Under the pieces are notes generated by a model. It worked only from the letters and a program-made list of their open reading frames with translations. It was not told where the DNA came from and searched no databases. Shown in pieces: positions 21,201 to 28,815 of a stretch of DNA of 64,000 nt. Origin of the DNA: Dama dama (lineage: Eukaryota; Chordata; Mammalia; Artiodactyla; Cervidae); contig NC_083697.1 in NCBI RefSeq assembly GCF_033118175.1, positions 24,154,001 through 24,218,000 on the forward strand. The letters run 5' to 3'. A program made the position numbers and the translations under genes. Positions within the stretch are counted from its first letter, which is position 1. Each line of letters begins with the position of its first letter.

Positions 21201-23393
21201 TGAAGGTGCTCTTAAGTGAGAGAGAGCACAAAGAGAATTTTTATTCAGCTGGAATGTGCAAAACAAGTTATAAAAACTACTCCACCGGTTACTAAAATGT
21301 GAGACCCAAATCTACCTGAAAAAGGAAAAGTAGTGCAATTTCCCCCACCAAGTTTTTGCTGGTGGACTGTGACCAAAACAGTGGATGCTATTAAAATGCA
21401 TAGCTGGCTTGTGTGACTACAAGTTTTGATGTGGTAAAACCGAAGATGGCCATGGAGAGGCAAACAATCCTCTGGGTGAACATTCAATCACACCAAGACG
21501 GTACTTCAGGCTGGAAGCCAGCTGCTTAACAAACCCTGGAAAATTTCTATTTTCACGGACATATACGAATAACACTTTGCTCTAAAATAAAAGAGAGCAA
21601 ATACCTTTGGCCTGAGCAGTCTCTCTTTATTGTGTCAATTCCAGACACTGAAAAGGAAAATGCTAAAAGTTTTTTAGCTTTCAGCATGAAGCATGTCATA
21701 ACTAACACCTTCTGTAAAAAGTTCTAAGACAATTGACAGCTATGTGATTCACTTATACATAATGAAAGAGAGATTTTATTCACAAGAAAATGCTCAGGAA
21801 TGACTTCAGTTTGTGGAACAAGTTTTCAAAATTGCAAACTTGATATGGAACTCTTCAGCAAAGATAGATTGAACTCTTCAAATCTCAAAGCAACAACCAA
21901 TTGAGAAAATAATACAGCAAAAATTCCCTCTTCAAAAAATGATCTTGTGGCATTAACACTGAAATCCTATTTGACTCCAAAGTGTACTGGATACATTAGC
22001 ATACATTATACTTTCAAAAGCCCTATTTGTGGGCAATGTTTTGATCAAATTTATATTTGTGACTTAATTACTAGAATCTTAGCAGAGAAAAAAAAAATCT
22101 GAATGCTAGCTGAGAAGAAAAGAGGAACTGAGGCGCCCCCTCCTTTTTTTAATGGGCTAGCAATCTGAATTCACAGGGAAACAGAAATAACCACTTCAGA
22201 GCTTTGTCCTATTTTTAAGTTTCTTCAAAGCAAAAGTACCTGGCTTACTACACTTCCTGATTTCTGCTATTCTAAAAAGGGAAGACTGAAGCCAGTGAAC
22301 TAGATGCTCCTTTGTGATGGCGTGAGGAAACTAGAAGGCATGTTCACTACAGGTATGTAAAACCCAAACTGCATGGACCCAGGTCTAAATGCAGTTTATT
22401 AAGCAAACTCTTGTGGTTGAATTGCTAATAGGCAAATGGAAAAGAAATGTAAAATCTGAGAACTCTTGGAGAGAGGCAAACCTCAGAGCCTGCTGTGATT
22501 GACTGTAGACCAATATAGTCATCACATTCTGAGTAACAGCCAACTACTTTCCCCACCTGTCAAGAGCCTGGAATAACACAAGCATGATGAAGTGAATGTA
22601 TTCCTTTCCAAGCCTCTTAATGTATCATGCAAATACCATAGTGCCAAGTTGCTTGAAATCAGAACTGCACCTTAAATTTACAAGCTTTGAGTCATTCACC
22701 ACAGCACTTCTGCACCTTCACACACACCTGCCACTTTCATACAGTTGCTCAATAAATGCTGATGGAATAATGACTAGATTTACTCAAGGTTGTAGATCTT
22801 TCTTTCTCTTTTTTTTATCAAGTGCCTGGATAAGACTGAATTTATCAGATAAAACCAAGACAGATCATTTTGATCACACATCTACTCACTTAAATAAACT
22901 CATGGCAAACCCCCCAAAACATGTTAGACCTTACTTACTTGTATCTCAAAAACAGCCACTGGGTGATCCATAATCCAACTAATATAATCCCATTTATTTC
23001 TGATACAGAAAATGCCCATTTCACCCGATCTATGTAATCAAAAAACTTGTCTGGGAGTGGAGGGCTGAGTTCCTTGGGAGGGACCCTCTCGTGCACAACC
23101 GTGATCATGACAGTTGTCAGGACGAGGTTGAAAAGCGCGTACACGAAAGCAATGCCCGTTTTCCACCATTCAAGGGGAAATTTGTTCCTCGATTCTGTGG
23201 GCATAGCAATTTGGATATAGTCCGGGTACTTTTTGGTGCCCTTCCGCAACCCATTGGATAAGCTCTTAGCTTTACTGTTGCCATTTTTGTTCTCTTCTTC
23301 AACAGGCTCAGCAGGTCTTGTGTAAGTGTTTGCAGGATCATTGGTTTGGTTTTCCATATGTTCCTCGAGTTTTGCTGTCTCTATGATATCCAT
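3034..23393 (-). CDS. SGMS2: SGMS2, sphingomyelin synthase 2 (five coding exons, 365 aa)
   Basis: The coding exons are 22939-23393, 19281-19398, 10149-10302, 4990-5156 and 3034-3237, read on the minus strand. They sum to 1098 nt, that is 365 codons plus TGA, the length I recall for mammalian SMS2. Family knowledge: the enzyme moves phosphocholine from phosphatidylcholine to ceramide, giving sphingomyelin and diacylglycerol, mainly at the plasma membrane, as a six-span membrane protein. Seen here: the IQIAMP ER-export stretch (60-65), PPLPD (111-115), the CGDFLFSGHT motif with H229, and HYTVDV with H272 and D276, which form the His-His-Asp triad. The C-terminal cysteines C331, C332, C343 and C348 are the reported palmitoylation sites. 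All splice junctions are GT-AG and the frame is unbroken, so the gene appears functional. No other gene overlaps it; every intron except the 3.5-kb first coding intron contains ruminant SINEs. Confidence 0.97.
3397..3624 (+). mobile_element. Bov-tA SINE in the last SGMS2 intron
   Basis: It has a tRNA-like head (GATAAAGAACCTGCCTGCCA ... GGTTCGATCCC) followed by the Bov-A body (CCACTCCAGTATTTTTGCC ... AGTTGGACACAACTG). It is flanked by a perfect 9-bp target-site duplication, CAACTCTGA (3388-3396 and 3625-3633). The short open frames in it are SINE noise. Confidence 0.93.
4099..4322 (+). mobile_element. Bov-tA SINE
   Basis: It has head and body as in other Bov-tA copies, ending in a T-rich tail. 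The target-site duplication is slightly decayed: CCCAGGATAAGT (4087-4098) against CCCAGATAAGT (4324-4334). It lies in the last SGMS2 intron, antisense to the gene. Confidence 0.92.
4990..5156 (-). CDS. SGMS2: SGMS2 coding exon 4 (residues 243-298), D4 catalytic motif
   Basis: This 167-nt exon lies between acceptor TCTGCAG|A and donor AAG|GTGAGA, the least consensus donor of the gene but a valid one. It encodes YSPRHFWWYH, a hydrophobic span (LICWLLSAAGIICILVA), then HEHYTVDVIVAYYITTR with the catalytic His272 and Asp276, and LFWWYHSMANEK. It ends in phase 0. Confidence 0.96.
5157..5709. other. SGMS2: SGMS2 intron, no feature seen
   Basis: Unique-looking intron sequence just upstream of coding exon 4 in the gene's direction, with a short G-run near 5331-5345. 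I see no repeat or coding signal. Confidence 0.5.
5719..5934 (+). mobile_element. Bov-tA SINE
   Basis: It starts GGGCTTCCCAGGTGGCTCAG and runs through the Bov-A body to GGACTAAATAGCAACAGCAAA. The flanks GTAAAGCTT (5710-5718) and GTAAAAGCT (5935-5943) are an imperfect target-site duplication. Confidence 0.92.
6782..6990 (+). mobile_element. Bov-tA SINE
   Basis: This is a full-length copy starting GGGGCTTCCCCGGTGGC. It is flanked by ATTCACAAGA (6772-6781) and ATCCACAAGA (6991-7000), a target-site duplication with one mismatch. Confidence 0.92.
7001..8084. other. SGMS2: SGMS2 intron, mostly unique sequence
   Basis: No recognisable repeat or exon. There is a short purine-rich (GAAA-like) tract near 7386-7408. 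The open frames are short and show no family resemblance. Confidence 0.5.
8085..8245 (+). mobile_element. MIR SINE
   Basis: The pieces CTGTGGCTAATTCACTCAC, AAGTTTCCTCTG, AAGGATTAAATAAG and GGGCTTAGAATAGTGCCCAG follow the mammalian MIR core and 3' region in order. It is strongly diverged, as expected for an ancient copy. Confidence 0.7.
8246..9687. other. SGMS2: SGMS2 intron, nothing recognised
   Basis: This stretch holds open frames of up to 122 codons (for example 9313-9681, minus) without any family resemblance, splice support or codon pattern. I treat it as non-coding intron. Confidence 0.5.
9688..9910 (+). mobile_element. Bov-tA SINE (diverged)
   Basis: The head is degraded (CCTTTCATACCTTGGTGGCAC), followed by a clear Bov-A body with CCACTCCAGTATTCTTGCC and GTCGGACACAACTCAAGTG. 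I see no clear target-site duplication; the ends are approximate. Confidence 0.85.
10149..10302 (-). CDS. SGMS2: SGMS2 coding exon 3 (residues 192-242 plus 1 nt), D3 catalytic motif
   Basis: This 154-nt exon follows acceptor TCTTCAG|C and ends at donor AAT|GTAAGT. It encodes LNGDSQAK, the glycine-rich ISGGGLSITGSH, and CGDFLFSGHTVV, which carries the catalytic His229, followed by TLTYLFIKE (TM segment). Its last base is the T of Tyr243, completed in the next exon (phase 1). A longer frame over the same DNA in another phase is only a shadow. Confidence 0.96.
10303..11019. other. SGMS2: SGMS2 intron between exons 2 and 3, unique part
   Basis: AT-rich intron with no repeat that I recognise. A short AC dinucleotide run lies on the other side of exon 3 (10024-10039). 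Confidence 0.5.
11020..11690 (+). mobile_element. L1 3'-UTR fragments (two or more joined pieces)
   Basis: The text follows the L1 3' region: CTTACATGTAGAATCTACTG, AACTAGTGGTTACCAATGAG, GGACTTGCGGACACAGCGGG, GTGATGATCTAGAGGGGTGG and ACATTGTAAAGCAATTATCC, then an A run. A second L1-end piece follows (GATGTATTGTACAACACAGG to CCTTTAAAATTGTAC). All read on the plus strand, antisense to SGMS2. Confidence 0.75.
11691..12500. other. SGMS2: SGMS2 intron, nothing recognised
   Basis: There are short open frames on both strands (for example 110 codons at 11917-12249, minus) without resemblance to known families or splice support. Confidence 0.5.
12501..12743 (+). mobile_element. Bov-tA SINE
   Basis: It starts GGGGATTCCCAAGGGGTGC and ends in ACTTTCACTACTTTC. 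It is flanked by AAAGGAT (12494-12500 and 12744-12750), a short target-site duplication. Confidence 0.9.
12751..13394. other. SGMS2: SGMS2 intron, nothing recognised
   Basis: Unique-looking sequence with a T run near 13014-13021 and a C run near 13136-13143. No exon or repeat is identified. Confidence 0.45.
13395..13610 (-). mobile_element. Bov-tA SINE, reverse orientation
   Basis: On the plus strand the Bov-A body is read backwards (TTTGCGACTCCATGGACTG ... GAATACTAGAGTGGG), followed by the reversed tRNA-like head (ATCGAACCTAGGTCTCCTGC ... CACCAGGGAAGCCC). It has the same orientation as SGMS2. Confidence 0.92.
13611..15167. other. SGMS2: SGMS2 intron, unique; contains a palindromic CRE
   Basis: About 1.5 kb without a recognised repeat. 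It contains an exact TGACGTCA at 14266-14273. No coding exon can be supported. Confidence 0.5.
14266..14273. promoter_or_regulatory. Palindromic CRE (TGACGTCA)
   Basis: This is an exact 8-bp cAMP-response element within SGMS2 intronic sequence, with a nearby GCGTCAGTGAC. The match is seen directly; any binding by CREB or ATF factors is inference. Confidence 0.3.
15168..18190 (+). mobile_element. BovB (RTE-type LINE), nearly complete but decayed
   Basis: About 3 kb of BovB lies antisense in the SGMS2 intron. It covers the end of the leader (GACTCTACCTGGAGAAAC), the endonuclease region (frame reading VIQVYAPT near 15655), the linker region (longest open piece 16245-16658, 137 codons) and the reverse transcriptase with RYGDD near 17417-17431, where the usual box is YADD. 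It then continues to the C-terminal region (TTTTGGACTGTAAACAGGTC) and the 3' tail, ending in AACAACAACAATC. Stops and frameshifts break the frame many times, and a Bov-tA interrupts it (15377-15572), so it cannot move by itself. BovB supplies the machinery thought to mobilise Bov SINEs. Confidence 0.92.
15377..15572 (-). mobile_element. Bov-tA SINE inserted in the BovB element
   Basis: The BovB text stops at GTCCAAAATGCAGTA and resumes at ATACTTGGGTACAATCTC, exactly where the BovB consensus continues. Between them is a reversed Bov-A body and tRNA-like head (GATTCTTTACCGACTGAGC). The insertion is therefore younger than this BovB copy. Confidence 0.9.
18225..19030 (+). mobile_element. L2 LINE 3' part, split by a Bov-tA SINE
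   Basis: The pieces GTTTTCCTGGCCACTC, TATAAAATAGTACCTACCC, CCTTACTCAGCTTTATTG, CATTCTCAGAGGAGGAGAAC and ACAGTGCCTGGAATACAAC follow the L2 3' end in order. The copy is interrupted at 18583-18796. It has the divergence of an ancient copy. Confidence 0.65.
18583..18796 (-). mobile_element. Bov-tA SINE inserted in L2
   Basis: A reversed Bov-tA with a perfect 11-bp target-site duplication, TATAAAATAGT (18572-18582 and 18797-18807). The duplicated word is part of the L2 text, so the host repeat can be read across the insertion. Confidence 0.93.
19281..19398 (-). CDS. SGMS2: SGMS2 coding exon 2 (residues 152-191)
   Basis: This 118-nt exon lies between acceptor CCCTTAG|G and donor AAG|GTAAGC. It completes Lys152 and encodes SIVGRRFF, then FIIGTLYLYRC (the family D2 motif in TM3), and VPGMHFQCAPK leading into the next loop. 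It starts in phase 2 and ends in phase 0, consistent with both neighbours. No stop codon occurs in the used frame. Confidence 0.96.
19399..20229. other. SGMS2: SGMS2 intron between exons 1 and 2, unique part
   Basis: No repeat or additional exon is recognised in this part. It is AT-rich near 19990-20020. Confidence 0.5.
20230..20395 (+). mobile_element. CHR-type tRNA-derived SINE
   Basis: It starts GGACTTCCCTAGTGGTCCAG, with GGTTCGATCCCTGAACTAG, then CACATGCTGCAACTAAAAG and the AGCCAAATAAATAC tail. The flanking TCTGAAGAT (20221-20229 and 20396-20404) is a perfect target-site duplication. Confidence 0.9.
20405..22938. other. SGMS2: SGMS2 first coding intron, unique sequence
   Basis: About 2.5 kb just downstream of coding exon 1 is without a ruminant SINE. 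It holds a small tandem repeat, two copies of an approximately 20-bp unit containing ATTATGTACAAATATGTAC (20699-20740), and nothing else that I recognise. Confidence 0.5.
22939..23393 (-). CDS. SGMS2: SGMS2 coding exon 1 (residues 1-151 plus 2 nt)
   Basis: The ATG at 23393-23391 has A at -3 and G at +4, a strong initiation context. The exon encodes the charged cytosolic N-terminus (EEENKNGN region, about 32-39), the KKYPDY and IQIAMP stretch, TM1 (about 80-100), the PPLPD motif in the first luminal loop, and TM2 ending in FLRY. The donor is AA|GTAAGT, so the last codon (Lys152) is split in phase 2. Reading through the donor gives a stop at once, which supports this boundary. R50, I62 and M64, positions altered in the human bone disorder linked to SGMS2, are all wild type here. 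Confidence 0.97.
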
Positions 23394-23638
23394 TGTCCCC
23401 TGGTCTTCAGGTCAAAAAGGAGATGGTAAAGTTCTTGCTCTTTGTGGAAACTCGACTTTTTTTAATCCTTCTATTTCCAAGATCAACATGGACTCTTCAG
23501 ACTTATCTTGTTTCCTAGTACAAAACATAGACGGTCTCCATCTCTCTAGGGTTCCTCCTGGGCCACCGTCTGTTATACGTTTACCGCTTTCAGGAAAGGA
23601 GGCCAATTTTCTTTCCCCCAAAGATGTTACTATCCCAC
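23394..23638 (-). other. SGMS2: SGMS2 5'-UTR part of the first coding exon
   Basis: Upstream of the ATG on the minus strand, the sequence continues for 245 nt to a strong acceptor: a pyrimidine tract (TTCTGTTTTGTTTTTCCAG) ending in AG at 23640-23639. This places the exon start at 23638. The acceptor is predicted from sequence only. The long plus-strand frame over this part (23326-23721) is an antisense shadow. Confidence 0.65.
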
Positions 23639-24447
23639 CTGGAAAAACAAAACAGAACTCTGTTCAGAAACCGTGCTTGTCCACTTGTCAACCATCCAAA
23701 ACAAAAACAGTATCAAAATAAGGAAATAAATACCAAAGCCATTTGCTTTATAAATATATCGTCAGAACATAGTTAAAAGCTGCTGAGATGGAGTTTATTT
23801 ATAAAACACTGAACTGTTTCATCTCGGAATTCTTCTCTTTTTGAGCTGATTTCAGTATAAATAGGAACATTCTAATAAACAATTCCTTTTAAATTTCTTT
23901 AAATAAAAGTCAGCACCCAGCATTGCAAACACTTCAGCAGACACTATCACTTGTTGCTAACCATGAAGTCATAATAAGCCAGAACCTCCCCAGAGATCAT
24001 CATTCCTTCCTAAGACTGCATCTTCTCTATGAATCTTAAAGAATAAAAAACTGTGATGAGTTGCTTACATGTATGGAATAATTATTACTCTCTGAATCTG
24101 TCAACTTTCTATTTTCATAGTAAAAAACTAGAATCTTTAAGTGACTACTTTTCAGAACATATTCAAGATATTTTAAACGGTACTAACTCTGTTTATCCTT
24201 TTACAGTCAGAGACTCACACCATACAGCGTTCCACTGACAGCCTACAAAATAACACAGTGAAAAGATACCAAAGCCTTACTAGCTATCTCTCATTTAGGG
24301 AGCAAATTCTACTGGTTTCTGGAAGAAGAAAATAATTTACTACAACCAACATGGTGAATTAGTAACCGAGAACATTTCCACGCAGCCACCACAATTTCTA
24401 TCGGACAACAGAAGCAGGCACCCAGAGGACCAGCTCAGAGAACTTAC

Positions 24448-24523
24448 CCACCAGGACACCCGGGATGAAAGGTGCTCTCTGCTTGAAGCTCCACAGGCTC
24501 CAAAGAGCAGAGACCTCTCGCCA
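24448..24523 (-). other. SGMS2: Predicted non-coding first exon of an SGMS2 transcript
   Basis: About 30 nt downstream of a TATA box on the minus strand, transcription would begin near 24523. A donor of form TGG|GTAAGTT lies at 24447. An exon of about 76 nt, spliced over an 809-nt intron to the acceptor at 23638, would give a complete 5' UTR. The start site is inferred from TATA spacing, with an uncertainty of several bases. Mammalian SGMS2 is known to use more than one 5' exon, so this may be one of several. Confidence 0.5.
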
Positions 24524-24543
24524 GCACAGAGTACCAGCACCAC

Positions 24544-24553
24544 CTCTTTTATA
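24544..24553 (-). promoter_or_regulatory. SGMS2: TATA box of a likely SGMS2 core promoter
   Basis: On the minus strand the sequence reads CCGTATAAAAGAGG, a near-ideal TATA box in a GC-rich surround. It is followed at the expected distance by a likely start and then a consensus splice donor in the same direction. A CAGCTG E-box lies about 25 bases upstream. The combination of TATA, short leader and donor makes a chance match less likely. Confidence 0.55.
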
Positions 24554-26839
24554 CGGGCCAGCAATACAGCCCCAGCTGTTCTCAATTTAGGAAAGCAGTA
24601 TTTTCGTCCTGCTGTAGATCCCAGCCACCTGAAGAGGTTTCCAAACCTCGTAATTAGTCCCCACGCAGAGGACACTGCACAACTTAAGCACAATCCTTTG
24701 CATTTTAAAGACCTCCCTTTCAGAGTAACCTCAGGGGGTGGAAATTGGGAGGAGGAAGAACTCATAGTGATGACAGCCAAGCCTTTATTTAACAAAAGGA
24801 CAAGGAAAGAAAGTTAAAATGGCACAGACAGTATGGACAGGCAATATTTGTTGACAGTTGTGAATGGCAAACAGATCAACCAGAAATGTTTGTTGTGCAT
24901 CTAAATGTCCCGACACTGAGGGATGTGTAGGGGCAAATAAAAAGAAGTTAAAAAAAAAAATACACGCCAACCAGGATGCCACCCAAAGAGCTCAAAGTCT
25001 AACTGAAGAGGCAGAACCGAAGTGATGAAACTTTGAAGACGGACTGACATATTGTAAAAAGAAGAAGAATGAGGTGGATGGCTAGCTCAGAATGTAGCTC
25101 TAGTTGTGTCCCCAAAGATGTGTCCACAGAAAGGCACTGTCCATTTCCGAGGAAGTGAAAGCAAGAGGAAAGTTAGCCTAGCAGGGCTAGGAGGATCACT
25201 AAGAGATGGAGATCCGCTAAGAGCTATTAGCTAAAATTTCGGGCCCCTCACCTTTCTCCTGGCCCTGGGAAAAGCCTCCAGATACTCAGGCATCAGAGCA
25301 GAGTGAGAAAGGACCTGGGCTCCTCTCTGTAAAATAGGTCTGACAGAGACTCTCTGCAGCGCCCTGGCTCAGTATTGTGGGAAGAGTAGGTCTAATGAAG
25401 AGGTGACTCAGTTAAGTATTTCCCAAAACAAACCATCAACACCATGGACAACTACTTCTAATGGAGGTACCAAAGCACTAAGTCAGCCATCACTTGTTTC
25501 TTTCTGCCAACTTCAGGCTGCACTGCTCATAGCATCTTGCCAAACTATCATCCAAATTCCATCCAACTTCACTACTCTACAACTGCTCTGAGTTTGGTGT
25601 TTGTGGGTGAAAGCAGCTTGTAATTTTGAAACCCAGGTCCACTCTAGTAGACATACAGATGGTCTTTAAAAGGTAGCTACCTAATTCTGGAACATGGAAT
25701 GTAGAACAGAAGAAAATAGTTGCTTTTTTTTTAATTTTAAAGAGGAAGCATTCAGCTATCTACCTACTGGGACAAGTGTTAGAATGACTGAAATAATTAA
25801 TCATAAAGAGCTTTGTGCTCCTGGGAGGAAGAGCACTCTGTGAGCACAAAGCCCATTTATTGTCATTAGTGGCAGGATTGATGTTTTCCTTGGGGTTTCA
25901 TTAAGAAGATTAAACATACCAAGCACATCATCATGTGTCAACCAATCTTGGGACACAACGTTCATCATCACGATGATCATTACAACATACTCATTCCCAC
26001 GGTGAGACTTTCCTACCAGCAAGTATCTGGAAAGTGGCAAAAGCCACAGCAGTTCCTTCTGAGGCTGGCAACCCCATTAGGTCATTTGTTTAGGGTATGT
26101 TCTGCCAGAGCACAATCAGATGAAAAGCTTCCCAGGTCTTCTTACGTTGCAAAATACTGGAAGTTAGTCTAGAGAATATTTTAAAAGTTTAAGATCCCTA
26201 TAGACTAATCTTGCTTTTGAAGGCAAGTGCAAAATTCAGAAACTGTTAGTACAGTAACACTGCTTTGCTAGGGCTTTTTTTTTTTTTTTTCTCTTTAAGA
26301 ACAAAGAATGATTTACTACAGAAATACAAGCTTGCAAATTAGGAAATGACTGTAATTTGTATTTTACTAAATACAAAGAAATGTAAACCAAAAAGATATG
26401 ATCACCTTGAGTGATGTTTAAAAGGCACTGATAAAATTCAGTATCCACTTTATTTGGGGGAGAGAAAGCACTCAACAGTAGGAACAGAAGTGTATATATA
26501 TATATATACAGCTATGCTCTTCCAATGCCAATATCACAATTTTAGCTGTGTAATATGTGTTCTAATGTCTAGTGGGAAAAAAAAATCCTATACTTTTCAT
26601 CCCTAAGGGAACTTTAGGATCTTTCTGTCAAATTACAAGAAAATACATAATTTTGCTTATATGTTTTATTTTACTTCTGTTACACCATAAAGGGTTTGAT
26701 CTTACCATGTTAATATACATTAATCACTTTCTCTTAATAATCCCAATAGTATTTTTACTGTAATTTGACAAAATGCTCCTACGGTTCATCAAGGAGTAAA
26801 AATGGGAGCAGCAGAAGCTTTGTACCAGTAGACAATGCA
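24554..26839. other. SGMS2 5' flank or intron 1, unique sequence
   Basis: There are no coding exons or SINEs in this stretch. A TA dinucleotide run lies at 26493-26508 and a T run at 26275-26290. The 151-codon minus-strand frame at 24340-24795 lies across the promoter and is taken to be chance. Confidence 0.5.
26493..26508. repeat. (TA)n microsatellite
   Basis: Eight uninterrupted TA units, seen directly. Confidence 0.8.
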
Positions 26840-27130
26840 TCACACAACTTATATTGGGGCAATGGCACCCAGTTACGCAATTTTGGGAATTTATCCCAAG
26901 GAAATAAGGATGTACATAAAATATTTCTACAAGTATGCTTTCAATACATTTATAAGCAGAAATTGGAAGCACTCTAATATCCAACAATAGGGAATTAAAT
27001 AAATTACAGCCATCATAATACACTTAACGTACTGTATTTGGATACAGTAACTAGAAAACTGTGAGACAAGTATATAAATACCATATAAGAAGGATGCAGT
27101 ATCAAATTAAGTGCAGGTTTAGATCTGGAT
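26840..27130 (+). mobile_element. L1 3'-end fragment
   Basis: GGGAATTTATCCCAAGGAAA, AAGCAGAAATTGGAAGCACT and CCAACAATAGGGAATTAAAT follow the familiar L1 3' region in order. The copy is diverged and truncated. Confidence 0.7.
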
Positions 27131-27138
27131 AAGTGTAG

Positions 27139-27380
27139 AGGGCTTCCCTGGCAGTTCAGATGGTAAAGAATCTGCCTATAATGCAGGAGATCCCAGTTGG
27201 ATTCCTAGGCTGGGAAGATCCCCTGGAGAAGGGATAGGCTACCCACTCCAGAATTACTGAGGTTCCCTAGTGGCTCAGATGGTAAAGAATCTGCCTGCAA
27301 TGTGGGAGACCTGGGTTCGATCCCTGGAATGGAAGATCCCCTGGGGGAGAGCGTGGCAACCCACTCCAGTATTCTTGCCT
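27139..27380 (+). mobile_element. Bov-tA SINE with two tRNA-like heads, 3' truncated
   Basis: Head one (GGCTTCCCTGGCAGTTCAG) is followed by a short Bov-A piece (GGGATAGGCTACCCACTCC). Head two (GGTTCCCTAGTGGCTCAG) is followed by a body ending at CAGTATTCTTGCC. The normal 3' end of the body is missing. Confidence 0.85.
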
Positions 27381-27873
27381 CAGTAATTGCTATCAGAGGT
27401 TATGGTCTACCAAAAATGGAAAAGGAGTAATGTGACAGAGGCTCAAGGCTTGAAGAAAGGTGCAAGTGTGAGGCTCATGACTCACTCCCAGTTCTGATCT
27501 GAGGCTTGTGGCCAGTATTCCCACAGAGGAGACTTAAGTGCAGACATGAGCTCCATTCAACAGGCTAAGAAGCACTTTGCTTGTTAAAGTTGTATGTTGA
27601 CCTGGTTGTACATTTGGAGTGGTTAAAAAGATAAGATGTATTAAATGTGTAAATATAGTTTAAAAATTAAGGAAACTTACTGAAGTCTATATGTGGGTTT
27701 CAATGTTTAAAAAGATGTAATCTGTTGACGATCGATGTTAAACACTGACCAAAGAGAATGTGTTGCTAACATCCACAACTGCAATTATGAATGAGATTTA
27801 GATGTTGCTTTTTAAAGGCTTAAGAAAAACAAGGTCCTGAAACAGAGTTGAATGACCAATGGAAACAAAAGAG

Positions 27874-27944
27874 CTGATGACTCTACTAAATGACTATGTG
27901 ACTCTAATGACTAAATGACTAAATGACTCTACTGATGACTACTA
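27874..27944. repeat. Short degenerate tandem repeat
   Basis: Units related to TGACTCTACT and AAATGACT recur about eight times, with small changes in spacing. Seen directly; no function inferred. Confidence 0.6.
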
Positions 27945-27976
27945 AAGCTTTACCAGCCCTTAAAAAAGAAAACCCA

Positions 27977-28287
27977 GGGGCTTCCCTGGTGGTTCAGGGT
28001 AAAGAGGCTGCCTTCCAATATAGGAGACACAGGTTTGATCCCTGATCCTGGAAAATCCCACATGCTGCAGAGCAACTAAGGCCCTGCCCCACAATTACTG
28101 AGCTTGTACTCTGGAGCCTGGGAGCTGCAACTATTGAGCTCACATGGGCAACTACTGAAGCCTATGCACCCTAGAGCCTGCATTCCACAACAGTGAGAAG
28201 CCCAAACACAACAATTAGAGAGTAGCCCGTGCAGCAACCAAAACCTGGCATGGAAATCAATCAATCGATAAAATTAAAAAAAGAAAA
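27977..28287 (+). mobile_element. CHR-1-like SINE
   Basis: It starts GGGGCTTCCCTGGTGGTTC, with the tRNA-like promoter GGTTTGATCCCTGATCCTGG. It then has the long CHR body with its repeated phrase 'CAACTACTGAAGCC', and GAGAAGCCCAAACACAAC, ending in an A-rich tail. It is flanked by AAACCCA on both sides. Confidence 0.88.
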
Positions 28288-28364
28288 AGAAACCCAACTG
28301 TCACCATTAAGCCATGAAAAAGCCAAGTTGTAGAATAAAGTGGACACAACATAATAGTTCCCAA

Positions 28365-28815
28365 ATATGTGTCAGGTACTCTGCTTTGTCTACTATATAA
28401 TTAACCCTTAGGACAACATTAGGAAATCCTTTTAAATGTTTATTTATTTAGCTGTGTTGGGCCTGAGCCGGGGCACACGGCTCTCCCTTGCATCACTCGG
28501 GATCTCTCAGCACGGCACACGGACTCTCCAGTGAGGGCAGGCGGGCTCAGGGGCTGCGGCCAGCGGCTCCAGCGAGCACAGGCAGCATCCGGGCTTAGTT
28601 GCTCCGGGCCACGTGGGATCTTAGTTCCCCGACCAGAGAGCGAACCTACCGAACCTACCCTGCATTGCAAGGCGGTTTTCTCAACCACGGCACCACCAGG
28701 GCAACCCCAGGAAATATTTTAAAGAGAAGAAATTGAGATCATGGGAAATGCTCAAGGCCAGACAGGTAGGAAGTGGCAGAGCTCAGATCTGAACCAGGAA
28801 TTTGATCGCAGGAGT
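28365..28815 (-). mobile_element. MIR SINE split by a CHR-type SINE
   Basis: The left part (GTGTCAGGTACTCTGC ... TTAACCCTTAGGACAAC) and right part (AAGAAATTGAGATCATGG ... AAGTGGCAGAGCTCAGATC, GAACCAGGAATTTGATC) are consecutive segments of reversed MIR. They are separated by 28437-28708. Confidence 0.75.
28437..28708 (-). mobile_element. CHR-type SINE inserted in MIR
   Basis: This is a reversed copy beginning with the TTTATTTATTTAG tail complement and ending in CACCACCAGGGCAACCCC. The flanks AGGAAATCCTTTTAAA and AGGAAATATTTTAAA form an imperfect target-site duplication. It is rich in CpG, as expected for a less decayed SINE. Confidence 0.85.

Noticed and set aside
23326..23721. 131-codon plus-strand frame over SGMS2 exon 1
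   Set aside because: It is antisense to a confirmed coding exon; its openness reflects the composition of the real frame.
24340..24795. 151-codon minus-strand open frame upstream of SGMS2
   Set aside because: It runs straight through the TATA box, leader exon and splice donor, has low-complexity Ser/Leu-rich wording and no family resemblance.
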